Source: Lumnitzera littorea
Taxonomy: Eukaryota; Streptophyta; Magnoliopsida; Myrtales; Combretaceae
Reading direction: 5' to 3'
DNA length: 64,000 nucleotides
NCBI GenBank assembly: GCA_024138015.1
Contig: JAMXBB010000010.1
Span: 9,383,653 to 9,447,652, forward strand
Part shown: positions 48,801 to 59,214 of the stretch, one piece after another
Layout of the letters: every line of letters starts with the position of its first letter
Numbering within the stretch: the first letter of the stretch is position 1
Position numbers and translations under genes: made by a program
Notes under the pieces: generated by a model
What the model was told of the DNA's origin: nothing
Databases searched by the model: none
Seen by the model: only the letters and a program-made list of their open reading frames with translations

Positions 48801-48983
48801 TAATAAAATTGGTCAATATTATATATTTTTTATTATTTTATTATATTTTCAATATCCATGCCTATAAAGTGTCTTCTACTAAATCCCTTAATTCAATTAT
48901 AAAATTCCAATTCAATTGGACTTCATTCACGAACATCCTTGATTGTTCGAACCTATTCACAAATTTGCAGAGCTTACATAACC

Positions 48984-49044
48984 ATGGCAAGAATCATGGT
49001 TATTTTCAATTTCAGTAAGACTATTAACAATTATGATATTGAGT
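48984..49044 (+). pseudogene. HAD phosphatase exon-1 relic, plus strand (copy 1)
   Basis: ATG followed by codons for ARIMVIFNFSKTINNYDIE aligns with the first 20 residues of the phosphatase encoded at 14830. Both motif I aspartates are changed (DFDKT to NFSKT), so it could not be catalytic. No further exon follows; a Helitron-like end begins about 200 bases on. It pairs with a minus-strand relic at 49830-49883. Confidence 0.6.
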
Positions 49045-49249
49045 TCTACTTTAACCAACTACTTTAATCAGCTCTTTTATATTGTAACATGAGTAATTCT
49101 TATTCTATTGTCTATACATTCCTTTCCTTTTTAATTTTTTATGATAATGTACTTTAATCGTATGATACGCAATACTCATAAAATATTCAAAAAGGAGAAG
49201 TCAAATACATATATATATTCAATTAAGAAAGATAACGCTAGGTTTGTTA

Positions 49250-49596
49250 TCTATATTATTAAAGTAAATAGGATCTTAAGTAACCGTTTTTCTTAAAATT
49301 ACATATTTACCCTCTATTTAATATTATTTAATAAAAAAAATAACGATAAAATAAATTATTAAAATTATAACTAATGGATAAATATGTCTACTTACTCCTT
49401 TTTCCACTTTCTCACTAACCACACCTATATCTCTCCTTTCTCTCTCTCTCACTTTTTCCACTCTCTCACTTCTCCACACTCTTCCACTAACTACACCTAC
49501 ATCTCTCTCTCTCTACTCTCCTCATTTTGTATTTTATGCATACGCAACATGTGTGCATTAACCGCAAGTACACTCTTATGCGCAAGACTTTTTTAA
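49250..49596 (+). mobile_element. Helitron-like element, second copy
   Basis: It starts A|TCTATATTATTAAAGT and shares AAGTAACCGT and a CTCTC-rich interior with the element at 24841-25316. The 3' end is diverged and I could not place a CTRR, so the right boundary is approximate. The equivalent interval of the related locus at 54101-54130 lacks this DNA, consistent with an insertion. Confidence 0.45.
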
Positions 49597-49829
49597 AATT
49601 ATTAGTATCTATTGTCCCGAAACTATAAATCATATATGCCAGATGAGAAAGCAAATCCTATATTGCTAATAAGTCATTGGAATTGTGTGAAAGGATTATA
49701 AAATTTCTATGGATTGTTTTAGGAAAAATGATAAGAACTAGGCCAGATAGATAAACTCCTTTTTTTTTTCAATTGTGTGGTGAAAAAGGTGTTCATCGAG
49801 TATATCTATTAAATGCCAATTCATCACAA

Positions 49830-49883
49830 TCAACAACCAACATTAATTTTGTCCAAATAAAAAACAACTATAATTCTTTCCAT
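49830..49883 (-). pseudogene. HAD phosphatase exon-1 relic, minus strand (copy 1)
   Basis: The minus-strand ATG at 49883 encodes MERIIVVFYLDKINVGC before a stop. This aligns with the family N-terminus, but motif I is altered (FDFDKT to FYLDKI). In another frame downstream, traces of the rest of exon 1 persist near 49790-49830. The 49600-50100 region is homologous to 54130-54600. Confidence 0.6.
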
Positions 49884-49998
49884 GATAATATTTAGAACAA
49901 TAATAACTAGAAAAGTACTTAGAAAAAAAAAAAAGAAAGAAAATTCAGAATATTTGTAATAGTTCAATATTTGTGTGGGTTTGAAATTATGATTTGAG

Positions 49999-50008
49999 TA
50001 TTTATAAA
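49999..50008 (-). promoter_or_regulatory. TATA box retained upstream of exon-1 relic
   Basis: The minus-strand sequence TTTATAAATAC lies about 115 bases upstream of the relic ATG at 49883. The same box at the same spacing occurs at 54491-54500, so promoter plus exon 1 were duplicated together. Confidence 0.5.
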
Positions 50009-50359
50009 CATGGATGAAAGTCTCCACTAAAAATATTACTTGTTATGGAATATTACAAAAATATGGGATTATTATTGAAATTATTATAAAGCAAGTATTT
50101 TTTTATATGGAAAAGCAATTTGAAATCTCCTCAAGCTTAAATCTTCTTATCATTAAACTTAGGGGGTTGATCAACCCCTATCCAAATTACTTTATTTGAT
50201 ATTTGTGGACTAGGCCTTATACCTCCTTATGTGTAATTTTCTTCTCTTACGTATTAATGTTTTTTCTTTGGCAAAAAAAAAAACAATAATAAAAAGTAAT
50301 ATACTTACTTGAAAACTACCACAATTAGCATTTTAATATGCATCTTTTTATGGTTTTGT

Positions 50360-50549
50360 CCATATTTTTTTGGGAACTAATCTCACCCTCAATCTTGCCC
50401 TTAATATATGTTAACCCTAGGTTTCCCTAGTTTTTTAAAATTTTCCTTAAACCAATTAATACTAAACTACATCTGTTTAATATTGATCCTTAACTAAAGT
50501 TTAAAGAAAATTGATTTTTAAAAAGAATTTTGTAAACTTTTGGAATCAT
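50360..50549 (-). other. 5' leader remnant and degenerate primer-binding site
   Basis: This aligns with 63480-63658 (TTAAACCAAT.ATACTAAAC, AACTAAAGTTTAAAGAAAA). The GAATCATTA at 50542-50550 corresponds to GAGTCGCCA at 63650-63658, the primer-binding site of the better copy. It is the internal edge of a minus-oriented element that is truncated to the left. Confidence 0.5.
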
Positions 50550-52980
50550 TACCCGATCAGAATTAAGAAATGGTTTAGGTCAAAACCAAATTGGTAGATT
50601 TAATTTTGATCTAAATACTGGTTCGCATAGGGAAAACTGATTTTTTAGAAAAAGGTTTTGAAAAACCAAAGAAACAAGTTCGAGTCTTAGGTTTTTTAAA
50701 CCCTTACAAATATCACAAACTTTTTTAATTTAGATTTAATTTCCAAATATCACCTTTTTAAAATTGACACTAAGTAGACTAGATTTTTTTTTTCTACTAA
50801 GTTGAATAACTAAAAGTGGAAAAATAATTTTTTTTCATTTTTTACATCATCTCGAAAGTATTTATGCACCCGCAATTCGAGATCTGATATAGATAGTTCT
50901 TTTCGAAAATATAGATGTGTTGTTTAATTTTAGTAAAAAAAGATCGGGTTTACGTTCTTTACCTGGTTTGATGTTAATTAAAGTAATTCTCTAAAGGGTC
51001 CTAATCAAAGTTTTATTTTTGAAAAATTCTAAAGAAAGTTGAAAATTTGAAAAAAAAAAAAAAGTTGGTTCATCTTCTTTTCTTTTTTTCTTTCTTCTTT
51101 TTTTTTTTGGTTTTTACTTTTTTGCCCTTTTTTCTTTTTGCTTATTTTTTGGTTTTTGTTACATTTACATTAGGGTTTACAATAAACAAATATAAAAAAT
51201 AATACAAATAACCGAAAGAAAACAAACAAAAGAGCAATCATACCAAGGGAGAATAGGCGTGCGGGTTGTCGGTCTAGAGCGGAGGCCGACGGGTGAGAAG
51301 GAGCAGTAGCGCTCGGCAGGAGTGGTTCCGGACAATTTGAGCATCCAATCGAGCGAGTGAAAGGATTCTCGAGAGTTTTGGATTGGACAATGGGGGGGTG
51401 GGGGTCGACCAATGGAGCTTGGCTTGGCGATTTTAGAAGTGGCGGCTGGTGTTGGTGGCTGGGCAATACATGCGCGGTGTTACTGGGTGTGTCTTATGGG
51501 GTTTTGGTTCGATCAGAGTGCAGCGTAGTGTGTAAGCATGAAGAGTGAGTGGTGGAATCCAAAGTCAACGCAGTTGGGTTCTGTTTGTCGCGGAGTCCCA
51601 GTCGGTATACATACGAGTGAGAGGGGCATCAAGTTAGTATGGAGCTGTTGCTATGGATGATGGATTAGAGATTAGGATTGGTGCCGCCGTGCGTAGTGGC
51701 CGATGGTGGGTTGGAGCCGATCTGATTGGCATCGGTGTTCCCAAGTGCTGCTGCAGATTGCAGCAGTGGTGGACGATGATCGAATGGTGCGGTTGGAGAA
51801 TGAAGCAGACGAAGTTGGGACAGTATTGGAGCACGCGCCGAAGGAGAGAGATTCAGATGCATGGGGGTTCCGTTTGGTGAAGAGGACAGGCGTCAATGGA
51901 GTGATCTTGGTCGCAAGAGAGAAAGCGACGGTTCGACGGTGTAGGGACTGAGTTGTGATGGGGTTAGCTACTGATGGAGCAGTGTGGGCTGGTCTCGAGC
52001 GTGTTGGCGTTCATTGGATCATGGCAATCAAAAGCGAAAGAGAGGATCGAGGGTGTTGGGTAGTCAATGGTGTCGGTTCAAGATGTGAATCGCAGGGGTG
52101 TATGTGTGTTGGGTCCTGGACAGTGGAGGGATGCAAGAGAGAGAGATGGTCGAAGTGGTGCTCTCAAGAGAGAGAGAGATGGTCCGTGTTTTCGGTGAGA
52201 GCTTGAGAGAAAAAAATGAAAATCGAATAGAATGGCATTAATTAATTTTGATCCGAAAATTTTTTATTTTTTCAATCTGATTTTAAATGTGTAGGATAAT
52301 GGATGTCGAGATGGATTTGGTGAAATCAAAACTAGGTTATACCTAATTTGCAATTTTACTATTAATTTGATGAAATTGCAATATAAAGAGGCTCGTAATT
52401 AGTATTGAAGTCAATTGACCAAAAGAGGATGTACGGAATTTCTACGTAAAATGAAAGAAAGGGAAAGAAAGAATGTTGACATGATACACACGAGACATGT
52501 GACCCAACGATTCTTTAATACGTGGTGATGTGTTTTGTAAAGAAGAAACATAAAAAGTATTTTCAACCTAAATCTCCTCTATCAAAGTGCTAATTTAATA
52601 CCAATAGGTCGTTAGACTATACATTATTTATATATACCATTAAATTGTATATATGGACTAGGTTTATCTATATTAGATTTAAATTTAAGTCTAGGTGCAA
52701 AATCCTTTTTATTATTTTTATTATCTAAAACCTAAAAAGTACTAAAACTATTAAAATTTTCTATTATATTTCAAATTATTTAAATCTTTTTTTCATTTTG
52801 TAATTTTTGTATTTTCTCTAAATTTTCTATTTTTTGCATTTTCTCTAAATTTCCTATTTTTTCTGATTTTTTATTTTTCTATTTTATTAGTTTTTGTAAT
52901 TTTTTCCTAAATCAAGAACCTTTTACCCTATTCTAGCAAAAGAATTTAAAATTAAAAGAAGTAAAAAAAGGGTATCTACA
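50550..52980 (-). repeat. 2.4-kb LTR, minus orientation (element A)
   Basis: On the minus strand it starts TGTAGATACC at 52980 and ends next to the primer-binding site at 50549. It aligns over its inner two-thirds with 55840-57716: a poly-T/CCCTTTTTTC stretch, then a GC-rich block (51240-52210 against 56040-57050), an ATATATGGAC block, and a CCTA-TTTTT-rich tail. The open frames in the GC-rich part are on both strands and overlap, so they are not genes. No polypurine tract lies to the right, consistent with a 5' LTR. Confidence 0.6.
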
Positions 52981-54035
52981 ATATAATATCAATTAGATTT
53001 GAAACATTATGTTCACCAATTATTATAAATATGATGTCAATGTTATCGTTAATTATATGGATATATATATTACATGTTGGTTCTTTATGCATACTTATAT
53101 AAAATATCTATACTATAAAAAATTACAATTTTCAAATTATAATAATGAAATATCATATACTAAACATTGTATCTTTTCTGGCTAAGTCGTGCAAAACTTG
53201 CAATTCCTTCATAAGTTTGCCCAAACCCCATCCATCCCCTATAAAAGACATGTCTCTTCCATACATAATTATAAAAATTTAATAACTAAAATGTATTAAT
53301 AATGAAAAGATGTAAATAACTACATGAAATATAATAAATGGTAAGGAATATCACTAATGAAAGTTGCAAGTTATAAAAAGGTTCGGAAAATCATGCAAAG
53401 AGCACAACTGCTCAAAAGTTTTCGTTCTTTCTTTCTTTTTCTTTTTCTTTTTCATGGTACATAACTAGAGAAAAATGTTTTGATAGTGAACAAATATTAT
53501 TAACGAAAATTTGTAATCAACATGATGAAAATATCGTAAAAGGCAAAATTGCTCTACTCGTAAAAAGATATAAAAGGATTTTTAAAATTGTTCATATATT
53601 AATACCTCCACTTTAAAGATGTTTCATATATTTCTATTCATTTGAATTTTAATAGTCAACACAATTTATTTACAAATTCTTGAATAATGTAACAATGCAA
53701 AAAGAAAGTTGTTGAATAAAAGAGGATTTGAGATTTACCATGATATATATGTATATAATATAGATATATACCAATTATTAAATAATCTTATAAATAAAAT
53801 AATAAAAGGAACACTAAAGATTTACTATCCCAGAAATAATACTCCTCATCTGACCAGATTAAAGATAATGATAAAATTTTATTTAACATAAACAATTTTC
53901 GTGTTTTGGGGAAAGAAAAAAAATCAAATAACATGATAGAAGATAAACTCCATGTAATAAAATTATAATCTCTTACCGACTCTCTCTCTTGATCACCATC
54001 ACTATGTTTGTATTATTATCATTCCTAGTATAGCC
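52981..54035. other. AT-rich interval, nothing recognised
   Basis: No gene. The frame at 53709-53891 is chance-like. Confidence 0.4.
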
Positions 54036-54101
54036 ATGGCAAGAATCGTCGTTATTTTTGATTTCGATAAGACTAGCAGCCATTGTGATAATGGGTTTTA
54101 A
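54036..54101 (+). pseudogene. HAD phosphatase exon-1 relic, plus strand (copy 2)
   Basis: ATG followed by ARIVVIFDFDKTSSHCDNGF and a TAA stop. It retains the motif I DFDKT of the phosphatase family and is the best preserved of the four relics. Only 21 codons remain and no downstream exon is found in this orientation. A convergent minus-strand relic lies 200 bases to the right. Confidence 0.65.
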
Positions 54102-54300
54102 ATACTCTTTTGCACCTTTCTTCTTTAAAACTTTTGGTTCGTATTACCTCGAAACCATAAATCAAATCCACTAAACAAGAAAGCTAATCTTGCACAGTTA
54201 TTGAGTCGTCGAACATATCCAGTAAGGGATTTATAGAATTTCTACGGATTGTATTGAAAAAAAAATTGTGAAAACTATGTAGATTGATAGACTCCTTTTT

Positions 54301-54390
54301 TCAATGGCATGGCAAAAAGGTTTCATCACAACTACAACCAAAAATAATCTTATCGAAATCAGAAACAACTATAATTCTTTCCGTGAACAT
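54301..54390 (-). pseudogene. HAD phosphatase exon-1 relic, minus strand (copy 2)
   Basis: From the ATG at 54390 it reads MFTERIIVVSDFDKIIFGCS, then CDETFLPCH and a stop. DFDK of motif I is retained. The stretch 54348-54361 is the exact 14-base complement of 54059-54072 in the plus-strand relic, so the two can pair. The locus is homologous to 49600-50100. Confidence 0.65.
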
Positions 54391-54490
54391 ACTTGGAGAG
54401 ATAATAATTAAAAAGACACTTGAACTAAAAGAAGATTGAGAATATTTGTGATGGTTCAATGTTTGTGTGCCTTTCAAACTATGATTTAGG

Positions 54491-54500
54491 TATTTATAAA
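54491..54500 (-). promoter_or_regulatory. TATA box retained upstream of exon-1 relic
   Basis: TTTATAAATAC on the minus strand, about 105 bases before the ATG at 54390, with a UTR-like stretch shared with the locus at 49.9 kb. Confidence 0.5.
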
Positions 54501-54519
54501 GATGTGGATGAGAGTCCAC

Positions 54520-55839
54520 ACATTAAATATTATTTGTTATGGAATATTATAAAAAAAATATTATTTTATTATAGAAATCATTATAAAGCAATCAAGATTA
54601 TGGTTTTGGGAAAATTCATTTCATATCTTGAGATTTTTCTTTTTTTATCTATTTTCATAAGTTAGATTTCCTTCTTTCTTTCCATATTTACCAAAAATCC
54701 AGAATATGATATGATTCAAAACCTTGTGAATCTTCCTCAGCAATCATTTTGCTTTGCTATTAAGATTTGTTATATTTTATTTGCAAAATATATTTTCATT
54801 AAGAATTTCTTTTGGCATAAGCATATGGTGTGAAACCTTGAAAAGATTTGATGACTCTTTCTATGAAAGTTCTTTATCTTTGGTATTTTTTATAAGGACC
54901 ACAACATATATATATATATATATATATTTTCAAAAGCTGCAATGCAAAATTTAACTTATATTTTGAGGAATTTAAATTGATGTATATGTGTCCATTCTTA
55001 TGAGGAGGACCATTTTTTTCAATGAAACCAAAAATGGTAATTTAATTAATTAGTAATAAAGTATGGTAGGTCACATGTAATAATAATTTATAAAATCTTA
55101 AGTACTTTCTAGTTAATAGAGTCATGTTACACATAGGAATGAAATAATGTGGATTCAAGATTGTTTACTTAACTTCAAATATGAGCAAAGTATAATGACT
55201 TCCAATTACATTGATTTTTAAAATATGCAAATATGCATATACAAACAATGTTTGCACTATTTAATAGTAGCATAATATATTATATTAAAAGGAAACCTCT
55301 TTTTAACTATCTATAACTAATACTTACCTAGGGGGGACCTATCTATAACTAATAACTTAATATCAACTATTAAAAATATTCACATGATAGTTATTAAAAG
55401 AATTCAAACACATCCCACAAAACTTCTCAACTACCACCTATTACTTACAAATCTTTCCAACTTTATAGCTATCATTTTCTATCACAATTATTTCTACGGT
55501 TGGTATTATTTCATTTATTCATTATTTTAATTATCCAACTTTGCTATTATTTGGAAATTTTACTTCAATTTTATTTGATCAACATTTGGTATTGTAGTAA
55601 GGAATTTTTCTTTATAAAATTTATTATAATTTTGATTTAACTAACATATGTTATTGACGTTCTTCTATATTATGGAGTCTAATCCTTTTTTCATATTTTT
55701 TGCACATACAGTATGACTACGTCTTTCGCTAGTTATTTCAATAAGTAAAAAATTACTTCAAAATTGGAAAATTGCGAATTCCCTTTATATAAGGAATATA
55801 GTTTCTTTTGTTAACTGGCCCCTACATATAAGGAATATG
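54520..55839. other. AT-rich interval with (TA)n tract
   Basis: No gene. A (TA)n tract lies at 54906-54927. A single GCATATAC at 55235-55242 fits the P1BS consensus GNATATNC, but such matches are expected by chance in AT-rich DNA. Confidence 0.4.
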
Positions 55840-57002
55840 GTGATGATTATTGTTATTTTTGGTTTTTTGGCTAAAATGTGAAAATAAATAAATAAAACTA
55901 AACTAAAAAATTTTGCCCTTTTTTCTTTTTTTTTTTGGTCTTTTTTATTTAGTTACAATTACATATTGAAATAAATACATAAAAAATAAAAAATAAATAA
56001 AATACAAAAACAACAAAGTAGTCGGATTACAAAGGACAAAAGGCTGGACCGATCCTGAGAATTTTATCAAAGTTAGATGTGGATCAGCCCTGAGGCAGTC
56101 TTTAGGTCAAACACAAAGCGAGTTTAGGTCGGTTAATGGGTTCGGGTAAGGCCACGCATAGCTAGTCGAAAAAGGTGTTTCGGAGGGCATTTCAATAACC
56201 AAAAGAATCGAGAAATGCCACTTTTGTAGCTATTAGATTGAAGATAGTGGGTTTGGTTTAACGCCACGACCAACGAAGGTGGTTTGGGTGGTAGCCATAG
56301 CGGTGTTCAAAGTGTACGCATATGTGTAGCTACTGTTCGATGAATGTAGTAGTATGTATACAAAGGTCATCAGGGGGTTAAGGTTAAGAAGGTGGCCATA
56401 TGTAGATGATTCAGTGTATGCGTGGGTATGATTCAATTGTGTGTGGGTGTGGTTTAAGAGTGAGAGCAATAAGGGTAACAAAATGCAGTGGCCAAATGTA
56501 TGTTGTGCACGGTTGAGAAAGAGAGCCGAGAATGGTTTCGATGGTGGTTCGATTTTTGGAATGGTCAGTAGGTATCGATAGAGGATGGTGAGATCAAAAG
56601 AGGATGGTACAATCCCCCTCCCCCTGTACATCTATGTGAGGGATGTGTTCGGTTATGGTTTGTCTTGTGGTAGTAGTGCAAGCACGGTGGAGAGAGAGGG
56701 ATGGGTAGCCATGTGTGGATGGTTTAGTGTTTGAAGTGGCGTCAGTAAGTTGGGGCGACAGTATATATGTGTAATTCAAGAGAGAGAGTTTAGGGATGGG
56801 CGTATCGAGTTGGTTGTAGAGTATAGGGAGTCATGGTAGCCGTATGTATAAATTCGACTTTGTCCGAGAGAGAGGGTTAAGAGAAAGAAAAAGTAAAGAG
56901 AGAACTAGAGCAAACCGAAAGGGAAAGAGGGTGAGAGTGGGTCTCGCGTAGGTGTGTATGAATTCCTAATCCCCTCTAGCGTGTGTGTCTTCCACCCCAA
57001 CC

Positions 57003-57003
<1 letters not shown>

Positions 57004-57050
<47 letters not shown>
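57004..57050. repeat. Poly(C) run of 47 bases
   Basis: An uninterrupted homopolymer, exceptional in such AT-rich DNA. It may be a real expansion or a sequencing or gap-filling artefact. Confidence 0.9.
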
Positions 57051-57053
<3 letters not shown>

Positions 57054-57251
57054 TCTCTATGTGATTTTAAAAAAGAAAGCAAAGGGAAGAAAAGAAAAAA
57101 AAAAAGGAGGAAAGAAAAATTGTTGTCACAGCTAATCATAAAATACCAAGTGTCAATTTTAGATAGGTAGCCTAATAATGGCTTGACATGTAGCCCTACG
57201 TGGAGTTTTAAAAGAAATGGATAAAAAGGCATTTCTATGCATCTAACGAGT

Positions 57252-57313
57252 CTCGAACCCTTGACCTCAAATCGAACCCCCATGCCATGCCTATAAGCTT
57301 ATCGGTTAGGCTA
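57252..57313 (-). other. tRNA-like pol III promoter boxes within LTR
   Basis: On the minus strand TAGCCTAACCGATAAGC resembles an A box (TRGCNNAGYNGG). It is followed by GGGGTTCGAT and AGGGTTCGAGA, which resemble B boxes (GGTTCGANTCC). No cloverleaf can be folded with confidence, so this is not called a tRNA gene. Confidence 0.35.
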
Positions 57314-57716
57314 TTAGCCTTATCCATATATGCAATTAAATCGCATATATGGACTCGATCAACTCAGGCTAGACTTAAATCTAAGTTTAGGTCCTACAAT
57401 CATTTATTTAGATTTATTTAAATTAAAAAAAAAAAACCACCATTCTATTCAAGTTACCTAAAATTTTTTTATTATTTTTTAAATTCCCTTGTTTTTCAAA
57501 TTTTTTGTGACTTTTCAACTTTTTCATATATTTTTCTAAATTTTTTGTTTTTTGTGTTTTTTCCTATTTTCAATTTTTTTTTATTTTTCCTAAAATTCTT
57601 ATTTTTTAGGGTTTTCTTTAATTTCTTATTTTTTTGTATTTTTCCTAATTTAGGACCCTTTAACCTATTCTAAAAATTTTAAAAAATAAAAAAGGAGACA
57701 AAATGAGGTGTCTATA

Positions 57717-57728
57717 GCTACTCCTCTT
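57717..57728 (-). promoter_or_regulatory. Polypurine tract of element B
   Basis: The minus-strand AAGAGGAGTAGC abuts the LTR start at 57716, fixing element B as minus-strand with its interior to the right. Confidence 0.5.
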
Positions 57729-57899
57729 TGTTATGAAGTTTGAGCAAAACTTCACTATAAAGACAAAAGACATATTATTTTTGCCTCAAGGGTCGATTTT
57801 ATCTTAAGAAGCATTACAACTAGCTAGCTATCTTAGGCCCAGTCCACTAGGGATTTGCTAAAGAGAAGGGCGACGCTCTAAGAGCTGGCCAAAAGACTA

Positions 57900-58830
57900 A
57901 AAGAAGAATTGAAGTCTGGTTGTGCTCCTATGAGCTGACGAACCAAGGTGAAACGTGCAAAGTGCTCCTTGAACTGGCTAAGATCCTAAACTAAGTGAGA
58001 AAACTTAGTTGTACCCTAATAAGCTGACTAACTAAGGTGGGCAAAGCACTCCTAAAGCTGGCTAAGACCCTAAAAGAATGAGGAAACTTGGTCGTGCCCC
58101 AATAAACTTACTAACCAAGGTGGGCAAAGTGCTCCTAGAGCTGACAAAGACATTGGATTGAATAAGGAAACTTAGTTATGCTCTGATGAGTTAACTAACC
58201 AAGGTGGGCAAAGTGCTCCTAAAACTGGCTAAGACCCTAAAAGAACGAGAAAACTTAGTCATGCCCCAATGAGCTGACTAATCAAGGTGAGTGAAGTGCT
58301 CCTAAAGCTAGCTAAGACATTAAATTGAATGAGGAAACTTGGTCGTACCCTAATGAGTTGACTAACTAAGGTGGGAAAAACGCTCCTAAAGCTAGCTAAG
58401 ACTCTAAACTGAATAAGGAAACTTAGTTGTGCCCTAATGAGCTAACTAACCAAGGTAGGCAAAGCACTCCTAAAGCTGGCTAAAACCTTAAAATAATGAG
58501 GAAACTTGATCGTGCCTCAATGAGCTGACTAACCAAGGTAGGAGAAGCATTCCTAGAACTGGCTAAAACCCTAAACTGAATGAGAAAACTTGGTCGTGCC
58601 CCCAATGAGCTAACTAACCAAGGCAGGAGCGTCTCTCAGTGACTAGCAACCCTAACGAGAAAACCTGGTAGTGTTCCTTTGAGCTAACTAGCCTAGGCAA
58701 AAGCATCTCTTAGGGACTAGCAACCCTAATCTTTTGAATCGATCTGAAGAACCAGGTAGTGCTCCTCTAAGCTGACTAAATGAGGTGGGCAAAGTACTCT
58801 TAGAGCTGACTAAGACCTTAAATTGAATGA
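57900..58830. repeat. Tandem array A, ~84-bp units, about 10-11 copies
   Basis: Each unit carries GGAAACTTGGTCGTGCCC, AATGAGCTGACTAACCAAGG, TGGGCAAAGTGCTCCTA and AGCTGGCTAAGACCCTAAA in order. Unit starts fall near 57998, 58080, 58164, 58248, 58330, 58416, 58498 and 58583. Units around 58610-58740 are rearranged with a GTCTCTTAGNGACTAGCAACCCTAA variant. Confidence 0.85.
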
Positions 58831-58837
58831 GGAAACT

Positions 58838-59165
58838 TGATGAAGAGAGGTGCCCTATGGGCTCGCTACGAAATTGGTGAAAGAGAAGCACCCTATTGGC
58901 TTACTTAAGAGAAATTGGTGAAAGAAAGCACCTTATTGGCTTATTAAACAAACAGAAGCACCCTATGGGCTCACTAAAAGAATAGAAGCGCCTTACGGGC
59001 TTGCTAAGAAAAAGTTAATAAGGAGATGCACCATGCAGGCTCACTTGAGAGGATTTGATGAGGGAAAGCACCCAACAGGCTTGCTAAGAGAAAGTTGATG
59101 AGGAGATGTGCCCTGTGGGCTCTTTAAGAAAGTTAACAAAGGAAGCGCCCTATGGGCTCGCTAAA
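58838..59165. repeat. Tandem array B, irregular ~40-60-bp units
   Basis: Repeats of GAAGCGCCCTATGGGCTCGCTAA followed by a GAGA/AAGTTGATGA spacer occur about 7-8 times. Unit length varies more than in array A. Confidence 0.8.
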
Positions 59166-59214
59166 GACCCTAAAGGAAGATGACAAAAGAGGAGTTGAAA
59201 GTTGGCTAGCAGTG

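Larger units (their letters stand above)
55840..57716 (-). repeat. 3' LTR of element B, minus orientation, left end lost
   Basis: The right end is TATAGACACC on the minus strand at 57716, matching TGTAGATACC of element A. A polypurine tract (AAGAGGAGTAGC on the minus strand, 57717-57728) lies immediately upstream. It aligns with 51040-52980. About 0.5 kb at the LTR's 3' end is missing. It contains a 47-base C run (57004-57050) and tRNA-like A- and B-box sequences (57252-57313). Confidence 0.65.

Noticed and set aside
51170..52206. Cluster of 60-100-codon frames on both strands
   Set aside because: They overlap each other in several frames within the GC-rich part of an LTR. The homologous LTR at 56040-57050 does not keep the same frames, so they are shadows of base composition.
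56233..56779. 132- and 61-codon minus-strand frames
   Set aside because: They lie in the same GC-rich LTR block and encode low-complexity Thr/His/Ser-rich sequence with no counterpart in the element A copy.
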